A stretch of 64,000 bases of DNA from JAWWOL01 sp033851545 (GCA_033851545.1 JAWWOO010000072.1:1-64000); one strand, 5' to 3'; positions 45,119 through 54,477 are shown, numbered from the stretch's first letter. A program made the numbers and translations. Notes: generated from the letters alone by a model not told the origin.

Positions 45119-46720
45119 TCAGTCGATTTCGGTGGCCCGCCGGCGGACCAGTGCCAGCTCGTCGGCGAGCGGCCGGGCCGGCTGCGCCCGGTTGCCACCG
45201 AAGCGCTGGGCGTCGTAGAGAGCCGCCTCGGCGGCCTCCACCAGCCCGCGCTCGTCCGCTGCCGCATCCGGGCAGGTCGCCACGCCGAACGACGCCGTCA
45301 CGCCCCGTTCGACGAACCGGCGGGCGATGATCTGCCGCAGCCGTTCGGCGAGGGACGCTGCAGCCTTCGCCGGTGCGCCCGGGAGCAGGATCGCGAACGA
45401 CCCTTCGCCCGTGCGGTAGGCAGTGTCCGTGGTCCTCACGGTGTCGGAGAGTACGGCCCCCACCGTACGGATGAGGTCGTCACGCAGGGCTGTACCTTCC
45501 GCGCTGTGCCGGTCCAGGTGGTCGACCTCGAGCAGGACCAGCGAGGCGGGCTTCTCGACCGCCTGGGTCTGCTCGACCGTGCGGACCAGGTCGGCCTCGA
45601 GGGAGGCCCGGCCGCCGAACCCGGTCAGCCGATCGCGGCCGCCCGCGCCGGGACTCTGGACGACGGCACGTGCGGCTTGCCGGCCCCAGGCGCGCAGCAT
45701 CTCGATCTGGGCGTTGGTCGGCGCGCCGCTCCCGCCGGGCAGGGTGAGTTCGACCACGCCCAGGGTGCGGCCCTCGTGGAGCAGCGGTACGGCGATGATC
45801 CGGCGCGAGCGGGTCGCGGACGTGATGATGGCGCCTTCACGGTGGGCTCGCAACGCCACGTCGTGCCGACGGCGCTGGGCGGTGATCACCGGCTGGTCCG
45901 GGTCGACCCGGCGCAGCTCGCCGCCGTCGTCGGCCAGCCACAGGTGTGCGGACACTGCGCCGGAGATGTCCTGTCCTGCCCGGGTGATCGAGGCGGCCAA
46001 GGCGTCGGGGTCGGCGGTCTCCGTGGCGAAGGCGTCCTGCCAGACCGGGGCAGCCGTGCGCGAGACCGGCAGGCCTTCGGTGCGCAGCCGCGGGTCGTGG
46101 GGCCGTCGCTGCCGGCGGAGCAGGGCCAGCGCGAGCAGGACCAGGGCGCTCGCCTGGATGGCGCCGGTGGCCGTACGGAACGCGGTCTCTGCCGACCGCT
46201 GGCTGTCCGCAGCGCGGGACAGGCTCGCGGCGGCGAGCGAGGCGCTGTTCCGGTAGTGGTCGAACTCCGTCTCGCCGGCCAGGAGGTCGGCCAGCCCGGG
46301 ACGAGCCACCCCGGGACGAACGGCGGGCACGGCGTAGTCACGCTGCCAGAGCCGGGCGTCGGCGTCGGCCGCCAGCCAGGCGACGCGGGCACCGGTGAGA
46401 TCGGCGAGCTGGGCACGCACGCTGCTGACCGCGCCGGGGTAGGCCGCGAGCCCCGCGACGTACGGCTCGAGCAAGCGGCGGTCGGCGCTGAGCTGGTAGC
46501 CCCGTACCCCGGTCTGCATCTCGAGCATGGCCCGGCCGGCGTCGGCCTGGGCGAGCTGCGCTGCATGCAGCCGGTTCAGCGTCGGCTGGTAGCCGAGCCG
46601 GGTGACGGTGAAGCGGACCAGTGAGGTCGCCAGGAGCACGACGACTGCGGCGAGGGCGAGCTGGAGCAGACCGTCGACCCGCCGGTCGGGACGCGAGGCC
46701 TCGCGAGGCAGATTCGGCAC
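45119..46720 (-). CDS. CHASE3-like/GAF/degenerate GGDEF membrane protein
   Basis: 533-aa protein next to the GGDEF-EAL gene on the same strand. Two transmembrane segments enclose a CHASE3-like helical sensor (TGVRGYQLSADRRLLEPYVAG); a GAF-like domain follows (about residues 250-360), then a GGDEF-fold domain (about 375-520) in which the active site reads TGEGSFAIL instead of GGDEF. Catalysis is unlikely; it may bind a nucleotide or regulate its neighbour. GTG 46720 is preferred; a TTG 11 codons upstream (46753) is also in frame. Confidence 0.85.
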   Translation of the reverse strand: MPNLPREASRPDRRVDGLLQLALAAVVVLLATSLVRFTVTRLGYQPTLNRLHAAQLAQADAGRAMLEMQTGVRGYQLSADRRLLEPYVAGLAAYPGAVSSVRAQLADLTGARVAWLAADADARLWQRDYAVPAVRPGVARPGLADLLAGETEFDHYRNSASLAAASLSRAADSQRSAETAFRTATGAIQASALVLLALALLRRQRRPHDPRLRTEGLPVSRTAAPVWQDAFATETADPDALAASITRAGQDISGAVSAHLWLADDGGELRRVDPDQPVITAQRRRHDVALRAHREGAIITSATRSRRIIAVPLLHEGRTLGVVELTLPGGSGAPTNAQIEMLRAWGRQAARAVVQSPGAGGRDRLTGFGGRASLEADLVRTVEQTQAVEKPASLVLLEVDHLDRHSAEGTALRDDLIRTVGAVLSDTVRTTDTAYRTGEGSFAILLPGAPAKAAASLAERLRQIIARRFVERGVTASFGVATCPDAAADERGLVEAAEAALYDAQRFGGNRAQPARPLADELALVRRRATEID

Positions 46721-46805
46721 AGTCGTATATCGGCATCCGAATTCGCGATTCAAGCGATCTTCATCACGATCTGGCTCCGCGGTGTGGGCCGATCGGGTGA
46801 AATCC

Positions 46806-47333
46806 CTAGAGGTAGGGCCCGGAGCCGCCGCTGGCGAACCCGTGGTCCGCCGCCCCCGGTGGCAGGGCCCGGCGCCGTTGCTGCTCGGACACCTGCGCCT
46901 GGATGGCCATCTGCTGGGCGACCATCGCCGCCTGGATCCCGTGGAACAGACCTTCGAGCCAGCCGACCAGCTGGGCCTGGGCGATCCGCAGCTCCGCGTC
47001 GCTGGGCACGGTGTTCTCCCCGAACGGCAGCGACAGTCGGGCCAGCTCGTCCCGCAGCTCGGGGGACAGCCCGTCGCTCAGCTCCTTGATCGAGTTCTCG
47101 TGGATCTCGCGGAGCCTGGTGCGGCTGGCGTCGTCGAGCGGCGCAGCCCGTACCTCTTCGAGGAGCTGCTTGACCATCGTCCCGATGCGCATGACCTTGG
47201 CCGGCTGCTCGACCATGTCGGCTGCCCGGCCGTCCTGGTCCTCCGGCGCCTCCTGGACGTCCATCGGGGCGCCGTCCGCGCCGACGACGAGGATCCGGTG
47301 GGCGGGCTCGGGCTCTGGGACAGGTGCAGTCAT
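46806..47333 (-). CDS. bpa: Bacterial proteasome activator Bpa
   Basis: 175-aa ATP-independent proteasome activator (DUF2587), close to the mycobacterial length (178 aa). Conserved core: EQPAKVMRIGTMVKQLLEEV, SIKELSDGLSPELRDEL and AQAQLVGWLEGLFHGIQAAM. It ends GPYL, the HbYX-like tail that docks on the 20S core. ATG 47333 is 7 nt after CAGGAT. It implies that this organism has a proteasome. Confidence 0.95.
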   Translation of the reverse strand: MTAPVPEPEPAHRILVVGADGAPMDVQEAPEDQDGRAADMVEQPAKVMRIGTMVKQLLEEVRAAPLDDASRTRLREIHENSIKELSDGLSPELRDELARLSLPFGENTVPSDAELRIAQAQLVGWLEGLFHGIQAAMVAQQMAIQAQVSEQQRRRALPPGAADHGFASGGSGPYL

Positions 47334-47400
47334 GCCCTCCATCCTGCCTGAGGTTCCGCCGGGCCGGGCTTCGGGGAGTCCGGGCGGCGGCAGTCGCCGG

Positions 47401-49869
47401 TCAGGACAGCCGGCGGGCCAACGGCAACCGCGACCTGGTGAACAGCCCGGCACCGGCTCCAGCGATCACCGGGACGCCGACCAGGGCCAGCGCGATCACC
47501 TGCCACGGGACGGTGAAGTCGAGGACGTTGGACCGTACGGCGATCACTGCTGCCATGGGTACGAGGCCCGCGGCGATCCCCAGGATCCCGCCGAGCAGGG
47601 CCAGCACGGCTGCCTGCCCCATGGCCAGCCGCCGGCGCACGAACGGGCTGGCGCCGACAGCGCTGAGGGTGGCGAAGTCGCCCCGGCTCTCGGCGGCCGA
47701 CAATGCCGTGCTGATCGCGCTGACGCCGAAGGTCACGAGGGTGCTGATCGCCAGCAGGGCCAGCGGAACCAGCAGCAGCTTGCTGTCGTCGAGACCCCGC
47801 TCATAGTTCAGTCCGATCTGGCCGCTCGCGTCGGCGGACCGGCTGAGCAGGAGGGCGTTGGCCGCGTCGAGCTCGGGCTGCGCCGGCTTGCGGCTCAGGA
47901 CCATCAGTCGTTGGTTGGCCACCGTCGACAGGCCCAGCCGTTGCGCCGTGGCCGCCGAGACGATGAGCCCGCCGAGCTCGCTGTAGCCACCGACCGGCGC
48001 CTCCACCGCCGGGAGCGAGACCTCGTTGTCGACGTTCGCCTTGGTCACGTGGAGACCGACCCGCCCATCGACCGTCCTGCCGACGATGAGCACGCCCTTG
48101 CCCGCGTTGAGGGCCGGGATCGCCTCGGGGATGCCGAGTGCCGTCAGCAGGTCAGGACCGCCGACGCTGAGGTTGCTCACGTAGTGAGGGTCGGAGGGCT
48201 GCCCGGAGAGGAACGCAAAGCCGCCGCCGGTCTGCCCGTTGCCGAAGGCAGCCACGGAGGTGGTGGGGAAGGAGGCGGCGACGGCGCGTACCAGGTCGGC
48301 GGCCGGCTCCTTGCCGTCGTAGCTCGACAGCGCCACCGTCCTCGACGGCAACGAGGGAACGTAGTTGGCCTGCGACCGCGCGTGCTGGCTGGCCACGTAG
48401 ACGCCCATCGCCACCACGCCGGACAACGTCGCCATGATCGCGGCGACGGCCGGCCCGGTACGGCTGCGGTTGCGGGCGATGTCGCGCAGGGACATCCGCG
48501 CAGCCAGCGGCAGGTGGCCGCTGAAGCGCCCGGCGAAGCCGACGAAGGCCGGCGCGCAGCCGGCGAAACCGAGCTCGGCGACCGCGGCGAACAGCAGGAT
48601 GGCGTCGAACTGTCGACTGCCCAGGCTGTGCGTCCTTCCGGCCCAGGCGCACAGCAGGGTGCCGGTTGCCGCCGTCGCCAAAGCAAGGCCGACCCGCGCC
48701 GGACTGGTCCGTACGGCACCCCGGCGTCCGCTGAGCGAAGCGACGACGGGGGCCCGCGCCGCGCCCCGGGCCGGCAGCCAGGCCGACGCGAGGGCGGTGA
48801 CAATCCCGACCAGGACGGCTGCCGCCAGCTCGACCGGACGGGGGTGGATCCCGGTGTAGACGTGGCCGGAGAGGCGTTGCGCCTCGGGCAGCAGCAGGGT
48901 GGCGGCGGCGAGGCCGAGGCCCGTGCCGGCGACGCCGGCGACCAGACCGAGGACGGCCGCCCCGGACAGGACGACCCCCCGGACCTGGCCGGCATCGCCG
49001 CCGGTTGCGGCCAGCAGTGCCAGGTCGCGCTGGGACCGGCGGGCGCCGACGCCGAAGGCCGCACCGGCCATCAGGACCGCCTCGAGGAGGGCGAGACCGC
49101 TGACCAGCACGGTAAGGCCGACGCTCTGGCTGGCCTGCAACCTCGGGACCGGCCGGCTGACCGGGTGCAGCATGCTGTAGCGGGTGAGGGCGCCCCCCTG
49201 GGTCTGGGCGCCCCAGGTGACCGGGTCCACCTGCGCCGGCAGGGTCACCAGTGCCTGCACGAACTGCTGGCCGGCCTGGGCCAGCGCGCCTGGGGCTACC
49301 CACAGCTGCTGGGTGCCCAGCTCACCCGGGGTCACGGCGATGCCGACGACGTGCACGCGGCGGTTGCCGACGTCGCGCAGGGTGAGCTCGGAGCCGACGG
49401 AGAGGTGGGCAGCGTGAGCCAGGGCACTGGTCACCGTTACCTCGTCGGGCAACCGCGGCTCTCGGCCCTGCTTCTGCTCGACCATGCCGGCGGCCAGCCG
49501 TTGCGTGTACCCGAGGTCGGTCAGCCCGGCCGCCCGCAGCTGCCCGTTCGGCCCGGCGAAGCGGGACTGGACGCTGGAGAAGACGAGGGTCCTCGACCCC
49601 GCCGGCACCGCCTGGGCGACCGCGGCCCCGACCGTGTCGGGTGTCACCGTGGCTCCCGTATCGATCTGCAGCAAGGCGTCCGCGGTCCCGAGCTGCCAGG
49701 CCGCCTTGGTCTCCAGCGGGACGGTCAGCGCGTGCAGCAGCGTCACGGCCGCGATCAGGCCGGCGACCGGGAACGTCAGCGTCAGCAGGATGAGCAGCGA
49801 ACGGCTCTTGTGCCGCCAGGCGTCCCGGCTGGCCAGCCGGAGCAGGGCCCGTACGGCGGCTCGGCTCAT
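47401..49869 (-). CDS. FtsX-like ABC transporter permease, large
   Basis: 822-aa permease with two FtsX-type blocks and about ten transmembrane segments: N-terminal segment (SLLILLTLTFPVAGLIAAVT), an external domain (about residues 55-240), a first trio of segments (about 245-400), two more near 430-480, a second external domain (about 530-670) and a C-terminal trio. ATG 49869 overlaps the ATPase stop. The layout is that of PadR-linked exporters, perhaps for antimicrobial peptides or lipids; substrate unknown. Confidence 0.9.
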   Translation of the reverse strand: MSRAAVRALLRLASRDAWRHKSRSLLILLTLTFPVAGLIAAVTLLHALTVPLETKAAWQLGTADALLQIDTGATVTPDTVGAAVAQAVPAGSRTLVFSSVQSRFAGPNGQLRAAGLTDLGYTQRLAAGMVEQKQGREPRLPDEVTVTSALAHAAHLSVGSELTLRDVGNRRVHVVGIAVTPGELGTQQLWVAPGALAQAGQQFVQALVTLPAQVDPVTWGAQTQGGALTRYSMLHPVSRPVPRLQASQSVGLTVLVSGLALLEAVLMAGAAFGVGARRSQRDLALLAATGGDAGQVRGVVLSGAAVLGLVAGVAGTGLGLAAATLLLPEAQRLSGHVYTGIHPRPVELAAAVLVGIVTALASAWLPARGAARAPVVASLSGRRGAVRTSPARVGLALATAATGTLLCAWAGRTHSLGSRQFDAILLFAAVAELGFAGCAPAFVGFAGRFSGHLPLAARMSLRDIARNRSRTGPAVAAIMATLSGVVAMGVYVASQHARSQANYVPSLPSRTVALSSYDGKEPAADLVRAVAASFPTTSVAAFGNGQTGGGFAFLSGQPSDPHYVSNLSVGGPDLLTALGIPEAIPALNAGKGVLIVGRTVDGRVGLHVTKANVDNEVSLPAVEAPVGGYSELGGLIVSAATAQRLGLSTVANQRLMVLSRKPAQPELDAANALLLSRSADASGQIGLNYERGLDDSKLLLVPLALLAISTLVTFGVSAISTALSAAESRGDFATLSAVGASPFVRRRLAMGQAAVLALLGGILGIAAGLVPMAAVIAVRSNVLDFTVPWQVIALALVGVPVIAGAGAGLFTRSRLPLARRLS

Positions 49870-50603
49870 CTCGAGGTTCCGGGACCGGCCGGCAGCAGGG
49901 TCTCGGCGTCGTCCCTGCGGCCGGTGTCGTCGATCACCCGGCCGTCGCGCAGGAAGACCACGCGGTCGGCCCAGGCGGCGTGCCGGGCCTCGTGGGTGAC
50001 CAGCACCCCGGCGGCGCCCGCGTCGCAACGGGCCCGGAGCACCCGCAGCACCGACTCACCGGTCTCGGAGTCCAGCGCTCCGGTCGGCTCGTCCGCCAGC
50101 ACGAGTCGGCGCGAGCCGACCAGAGCCCTGGCGATGGCGACCCGCTGCTGCTGACCGCCGGACATGTCGTCCGGAAAGCGCCCGGCGAGGTCGCCCACGC
50201 CGACCTCGTCGAGCACGCGCTGCGCCTCTGCCCGCGCCTTGCGCACGGGCACCCCGTCGAGCTCGCGCGGCAGGGAGACGTTCTCGATGGCGGTCAGGGC
50301 CGGGATCAGGTTGAGCTCCTGGAAGACATAGCCCACGCTGCGCCGGCGTACGCCGGCCAGCTGCTTGGCGCTGAGACTGCCCAGGTCGATGCCCTCGACC
50401 AGCACCCGGCCGTTGGTCGGGACGTCGAGGCCACCGGCGAGGGTGAGCAGGGTCGACTTGCCGGAGCCGGACGGGCCCATCACCGCGACCAGCTCGCCGG
50501 GCCGGACCGCCAGGCTGACCGCGTCCAGCGCCCGGACCTCGGTGGTGCCGGACCCGTGCAGGCGGGTGACCGCCAGCAGCTCGAGCACAGGGTTGTGGGT
50601 CAT
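49866..50603 (-). CDS. ABC transporter ATP-binding protein
   Basis: 245-aa MacB/LolD-class ATPase: Walker A GPSGSGKST, Q-loop VFQELNLIPAL, signature MSGGQQQR, Walker B LVLADEPTGALD and LVTHEARHA. ATG 50603 overlaps the padR stop, and its stop overlaps the permease ATG, so the three genes form one operon. Confidence 0.95.
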   Translation of the reverse strand: MTHNPVLELLAVTRLHGSGTTEVRALDAVSLAVRPGELVAVMGPSGSGKSTLLTLAGGLDVPTNGRVLVEGIDLGSLSAKQLAGVRRRSVGYVFQELNLIPALTAIENVSLPRELDGVPVRKARAEAQRVLDEVGVGDLAGRFPDDMSGGQQQRVAIARALVGSRRLVLADEPTGALDSETGESVLRVLRARCDAGAAGVLVTHEARHAAWADRVVFLRDGRVIDDTGRRDDAETLLPAGPGTSR

Positions 50604-51190
50604 CGCTGCGCCCCCTCGGTGTGGGGCTCGGCGGCCGGGGCGGGCGCCTCGGCCACTAACCGGGCTCCGTCGCGGAGCCGGGCCAGCCGCGAGTCGCACA
50701 GGTCGAGCCAGCGGACCTCCGCCTCTGCCTGGAACACCATCGCGTCGAGGACCAGCAGCCACGCTGTGTTCTCCGGGTCGGCGGGTTCCACATTCGCCTT
50801 GAGCCGGGTGTAGTCCTGCAGGGTGCGCAGGGTCTCCGTACGCTGCGTCGCGATGATCGTCGTCACGTCGAGGTCATGGCTCTGGACGGCGAGGGCGAGC
50901 TTGATCGCCAGCTCGTCCCGCGGTGCCGCCGTACGCGACACCGGGGTGACGAACCAGCGGTGGACCTCCTCGCGGCCGGCGGCGGTGATCCGGTAGGTCT
51001 GGTGGCCGTCGTCGTCGGAGCCGGCCTCCTCGATGAGCCCGTCCCGCTCGAGCCGGTTGAGCGTCGTGTAGACCTGCCCGATGTTCAGCGGCCAGGTCGC
51101 CCCGGTGCGCTGCTCGAAGGTGGCCCGGAGCTGGTAGCCGTACATGTCACTCTCGTCGAGCAGTGCCAGCAGGCCTTGCCGTACGGACAT
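50600..51190 (-). CDS. PadR-family transcriptional regulator
   Basis: 196-aa repressor. The N-terminal winged helix is typical of PadR (LLALLDESDMYGYQL, WPLNIGQVYTTLNRLERDGL), followed by a C-terminal helical dimerisation domain (about residues 95-180, PadR subfamily with Vir_act_alpha_C). ATG 51190 has GAGGGGG upstream. It is first in the operon with the ABC exporter, implying autoregulation through the palindromes at 51237-51260. Confidence 0.93.
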   Translation of the reverse strand: MSVRQGLLALLDESDMYGYQLRATFEQRTGATWPLNIGQVYTTLNRLERDGLIEEAGSDDDGHQTYRITAAGREEVHRWFVTPVSRTAAPRDELAIKLALAVQSHDLDVTTIIATQRTETLRTLQDYTRLKANVEPADPENTAWLLVLDAMVFQAEAEVRWLDLCDSRLARLRDGARLVAEAPAPAAEPHTEGAQR

Positions 51191-51236
51191 CGGTCATCCC
51201 CCTCGGCTGTCGATACCCGGCACTCCGGGTGCTGCG

Positions 51237-51260
51237 ATACCGAGTATGCATACCCGGTAT
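51237..51260. promoter_or_regulatory. Overlapping palindromes, probable PadR operator
   Basis: ATACC-G-AGTAT (51237-51247), GTATGCATAC (51244-51253) and ATACC-C-GGTAT (51250-51260) overlap in the gap between the divergent padR and GH3 genes. AT-containing palindromes stand out in this GC-rich DNA. Confidence 0.55.
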
Positions 51261-51312
51261 GGCAATGGCAAGTGACCCAGGTCGCCGCATTCTCGTGGCA
51301 CCATCAGAGGCG

Positions 51313-52686
51313 ATGATCCCCATGACCCCGATGACCCCCATGACCCGTCTGACCCGCCCAGCCCTCCACCGGCGTCCCGTCCCCCGGGTGTCCTTCTGCC
51401 TGGCGGCTGCCGTGGTCGTCGCCGTTGGCGTCGGGCCCACGTCGGTCGGCCGTACGCCGATCACGGTCACCCCGAGCGCGGCTGATTCAGGCCTCCCGCC
51501 GGCCGCGGATCCGGTCACCGGCCAAGACGCGGCGGTAGCGACCTCGACGACCTCGACGCGGTCCACGGCCTCGACGAGCTTGCCGGCCGGAGGGGCAGCC
51601 GCCGTACTGGCCAGGATGTCCCTCGCGCAGCGGGTCGGGCAGCTGTTCATGGTCGGCACACCGGCCACCCTGCTCAGCAACGAGATCGTGCACGCCGTCC
51701 AGGCCGACCACGTCGGCAACGTGATGCTCACCGGCCGGTCCACCAGCGGGGTCGCGGCGACGGCCAAGGTCGCCGCCCGGCTGCAGAAGCTGGTCACGGT
51801 CAAGACCACCGCCGGCGTACCTCTGTTCGTCGGGACCGACCAGGAGGGCGGCCTGGTGCAGGTCCTGCGCGGCCCGGGGTTCTCCGACATCCCGGCCGCG
51901 TTGACCCAGGGCGCCTGGTCCGCAGCGTCGGTCCGCGCCTACGCCAAGAAATGGGGCGGCCAGCTCGTGGCTGCCGGCGTCGACCTCGACCTCGCGCCGG
52001 TGCTGGACACCGTGCCGAGCGCAACGGCGGCAGCGCACAACCCGCCGATCGGGCGTTTCAGGCGGGAGTTCGGCTTCACGCCGGCGCGCGTGTCCTCGCG
52101 CGGCGGTGCCTTCGCGGCCGGGCTGGGGCTGGCCGGCGTCGACGCTGCGGTCAAGCACTTCCCGGGACTGGGCCGGGTCACGGCGAACACCGACGCGACC
52201 GCGGGGGTGACCGACCGGGTGACCAGGCGCGGTGACCCCTACCTGGCGCCGTTCGCCGCGGCGATCAGGGCCGGCGCGCCGTTCGTGATGATGTCGACGG
52301 CGATCTACTCGAAGATCGACCCGGCCCGTCCGGCGGCGTTCTCCAAGACGGTGATCGGGACGGTGCTGCGCGGCGACCTGAAGTTCCACGGGGTCGTGAT
52401 CAGCGATGACCTGGGCAACGCCAAGCAGGTCGCCGCCTGGACGCCCGGTGCCCGGGCTGTCGCGTTCCTCCGGGCCGGTGGCGACATGGTCCTCACCGTC
52501 AACGGCAGCCTGCTCCAGCCGATGTACGCGGCCGTGCTGGCCAGGGCGCAGACCGACCCGGTGTTCCGGGCCCAGGTCAACGCCTCGGCGCTACGGGTGC
52601 TGATCGCCAAGCAGAAGCGCGGGCTGATCGTGCCTCCGCACAACCCCATCGGGTGGCCCCCCACGCCGGCGTCAGGCGGTCAGTAA
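51313..52686 (+). CDS. Secreted glycoside hydrolase family 3 (NagZ-like)
   Basis: 457-aa exported beta-N-acetylhexosaminidase-like enzyme. N-terminal signal or anchor (VSFCLAAAVVVAVGV), Ala/Ser/Thr-rich spacer, then the GH3 barrel: RVGQLFMVG, VGTDQEGG, LAPVLDTVP, KHFPGLGRVTANTDA and nucleophile Asp in VVISDDLG. ATG 51313 has AGAGG upstream and starts a small ATGACC repeat (MTPMTPMTR). ATGs at 51259 and 51265 are alternatives that overlap the operator. Likely trims N-acetylglucosamine from wall fragments. Confidence 0.9.
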   Translation: MIPMTPMTPMTRLTRPALHRRPVPRVSFCLAAAVVVAVGVGPTSVGRTPITVTPSAADSGLPPAADPVTGQDAAVATSTTSTRSTASTSLPAGGAAAVLARMSLAQRVGQLFMVGTPATLLSNEIVHAVQADHVGNVMLTGRSTSGVAATAKVAARLQKLVTVKTTAGVPLFVGTDQEGGLVQVLRGPGFSDIPAALTQGAWSAASVRAYAKKWGGQLVAAGVDLDLAPVLDTVPSATAAAHNPPIGRFRREFGFTPARVSSRGGAFAAGLGLAGVDAAVKHFPGLGRVTANTDATAGVTDRVTRRGDPYLAPFAAAIRAGAPFVMMSTAIYSKIDPARPAAFSKTVIGTVLRGDLKFHGVVISDDLGNAKQVAAWTPGARAVAFLRAGGDMVLTVNGSLLQPMYAAVLARAQTDPVFRAQVNASALRVLIAKQKRGLIVPPHNPIGWPPTPASGGQ

Positions 52687-53649
52687 CAGCTTCCCGATGT
52701 GTCCGCTCGCCTCGAGCAGCCGGTGGGCCTCGCCGGCGGCGGACATCGGCAACACCCGGTCGATCACCGGCTTGACCCGGCCGGCCTCGATCGCCGGCCA
52801 CAGGCCCTGCCGGACGGCTGCCACGATCGCCGCCTTCTGCTCGTGCGGCCGCGCCCGCAGGCCCGTACTGGTCAGGGTCAGCCGCTTGGTCATCATCAGG
52901 CCCAGGTCTGTCTCGGCGACCCGGCCCTTCTGCATGCCGATGTTGGCCAGCCGGCCGTCAGGGGCCAGGACCTCGAGGTTGCGTGCCAGGTAGCCGGCGC
53001 CGATCGGGTCGAGGATCACGTCGGCGCCGTGCCCATGCGTCCGCTCGTGTACGACCTCGACGAAGTCCTGCTGCTTGTAGTCGACGGCGATCGATGCTCC
53101 CAGCCTTTCGCAGGCCTCGAGCTTGGCGGGGCTGCCGGCGGTGACCGCCACCGTGGCCCCGAGCAGGACGCCGACCTGGATCGCCATCGTGCCGACGCCG
53201 CTGGAGCCGCCGTGGACCAGCAGCACCTCGCCCTCCTGGAGCCGGGCCAGCTGGACCACGTTGGACCAGACCGTGCAGGTGACCTCTGGCAGAGCAGCGG
53301 CCTCGACCAGGGAGACGCCGGCGGGTACGGGGAGCAGCAGATCGGCGGCGACGGCCACCAGCTCCGCGTAGCCTCCGCCAGCGAGCAGCGCGCACACCTC
53401 GTCGCCCACGTGCCAGCCGTCGACCCCGTCCCCGAGGGCCTCGATGACGCCCGAGCACTCGAGGCCGAGGTGCTGCGGCGCTCCCGGTGGTGGTGGGTAG
53501 TTGCCCTGCCGTTGTGCGATGTCCGCCCGGTTGAGCCCTGCGGCAGTGACCCGTACGAGCACCTCACCCGGGCCCATGACCGGGTCGGGCAGCTCGCCCC
53601 AGCGCAGCACTTCGGGACCGCCGGGGTGGTCCATCACGATCGCCTTCAC
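52672..53649 (-). CDS. Quinone oxidoreductase (PIG3/QorA-type MDR)
   Basis: 325-aa zinc-free medium-chain dehydrogenase using NADPH. N-terminal GroES-like part (AGLNRADIAQRQGNYPPPPG), nucleotide-binding VHGGSSGVGTMAIQVG and DVILDPIGAGYL; the GLNRADIxQRxGxYPPP text is the PIG3 signature. GTG 53649 starts 4 nt after the hydrolase stop. Its 3' end overlaps the GH3 gene by 15 bp, convergently. Confidence 0.93.
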   Translation of the reverse strand: MKAIVMDHPGGPEVLRWGELPDPVMGPGEVLVRVTAAGLNRADIAQRQGNYPPPPGAPQHLGLECSGVIEALGDGVDGWHVGDEVCALLAGGGYAELVAVAADLLLPVPAGVSLVEAAALPEVTCTVWSNVVQLARLQEGEVLLVHGGSSGVGTMAIQVGVLLGATVAVTAGSPAKLEACERLGASIAVDYKQQDFVEVVHERTHGHGADVILDPIGAGYLARNLEVLAPDGRLANIGMQKGRVAETDLGLMMTKRLTLTSTGLRARPHEQKAAIVAAVRQGLWPAIEAGRVKPVIDRVLPMSAAGEAHRLLEASGHIGKLLLTA

Positions 53650-53653
53650 GCCT

Positions 53654-54424
53654 TCACCCTAGGCCGGCGCGGGCCACGGTCTCCCGGATGGCGTCGGCGA
53701 TCGCCTGCGGTGCCTCGAACGTCATCAGGTGCCCGGCGACGACCTCGTGGACGACGGCGTCCGGCAGCGCCGCGGCGAGCTGGTGCACAGCCGTGAGCGG
53801 AACGGCGGTGTCCCTCGTACCGCCGAGAAGCACTGCTGGTACGGCAATCCGACCCAGGCGTCGCTCGATCTGGGTGGTCTCGCGCACCAGGGCCTTCTGC
53901 TCGCGGTGAAAGCTGCGCCACGCCGGTCCCCGGCGGGCGACCTGCAGGTCCTCGCGCACGCGCTCCTCTCCGGCGCCGAGGACGCTGCCGGTGGTGAGGG
54001 TGCTGAGGCCTGAGAGACGGCGGCCGCCGAGCCGCATGACCGCCTCGAAGAGCCAGTGCACCGGCCGGTTTGCCAGCGCCCGGTCGCCCAGGGTGTACGC
54101 GCCGCGGACACCGACCGAGCCGACCAGTGTCAGCCCTGCCACGCGCTCCGGCGCCACCAGGGCCGTGGCCAGGGCAGCTCCACCGCCCCAGGAGTAGCCG
54201 CACACGACGGCTCGGCCGACGCCGTGCTGGTCGAGCAGCTCGACCACCGCCCTGGCGTTGCCGAGAAAGCCCTGCGCCGCCGTCCCGTCGTACCCCGGCC
54301 GGTCCGGCACCAGCGTCGACAGCCCGTCCAGGAGGGGTACGACCAGCTCCCAGTCCCGGGCGCCGCCGGGTTGGCCGTGCAGCAGCACGACGACCGGTCC
54401 CGACCCTGCCAGAAGTGCGCGCAT
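53654..54424 (-). CDS. Alpha/beta hydrolase
   Basis: 256-aa alpha/beta-fold hydrolase. Oxyanion motif LLHGQPGG, nucleophile elbow GYSWGG (Ser), acid in GGTRDTAVP and catalytic His in VAGHLMTFE. Substrate unknown; similar proteins include epoxide hydrolase- and haloperoxidase-like enzymes. ATG 54424 lies 6 nt after TCGAAT. Probably cotranscribed with the quinone oxidoreductase. Confidence 0.9.
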   Translation of the reverse strand: MRALLAGSGPVVVLLHGQPGGARDWELVVPLLDGLSTLVPDRPGYDGTAAQGFLGNARAVVELLDQHGVGRAVVCGYSWGGGAALATALVAPERVAGLTLVGSVGVRGAYTLGDRALANRPVHWLFEAVMRLGGRRLSGLSTLTTGSVLGAGEERVREDLQVARRGPAWRSFHREQKALVRETTQIERRLGRIAVPAVLLGGTRDTAVPLTAVHQLAAALPDAVVHEVVAGHLMTFEAPQAIADAIRETVARAGLG

Positions 54425-54477
54425 TCGCCCATTCGACCACGGATTCTGGAATGCTGAGCCTGCCGAAGGAGGGCCAG

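Noticed and set aside
46903..50154. A 1083-codon open frame on the plus strand opposite bpa, the permease and the ATPase gene
   Set aside because: Antisense shadow of GC-rich genes; its translation is a low-complexity Arg/Gly/Gln/Asp mixture without domains, while the minus strand encodes clear families.
51313..51345. ATGACC repeats at the start of the GH3 gene as a phase-variation tract
   Set aside because: Only a few imperfect six-base units that keep the frame (MTPMTPMT); too short and not frame-changing.
53656..53661. TAGGGT 6 nt before the quinone oxidoreductase GTG, as a leaderless promoter
   Set aside because: It overlaps the end of the hydrolase gene (GGGTGA), and the two genes are only 4 nt apart on the same strand, so cotranscription is the simpler reading.
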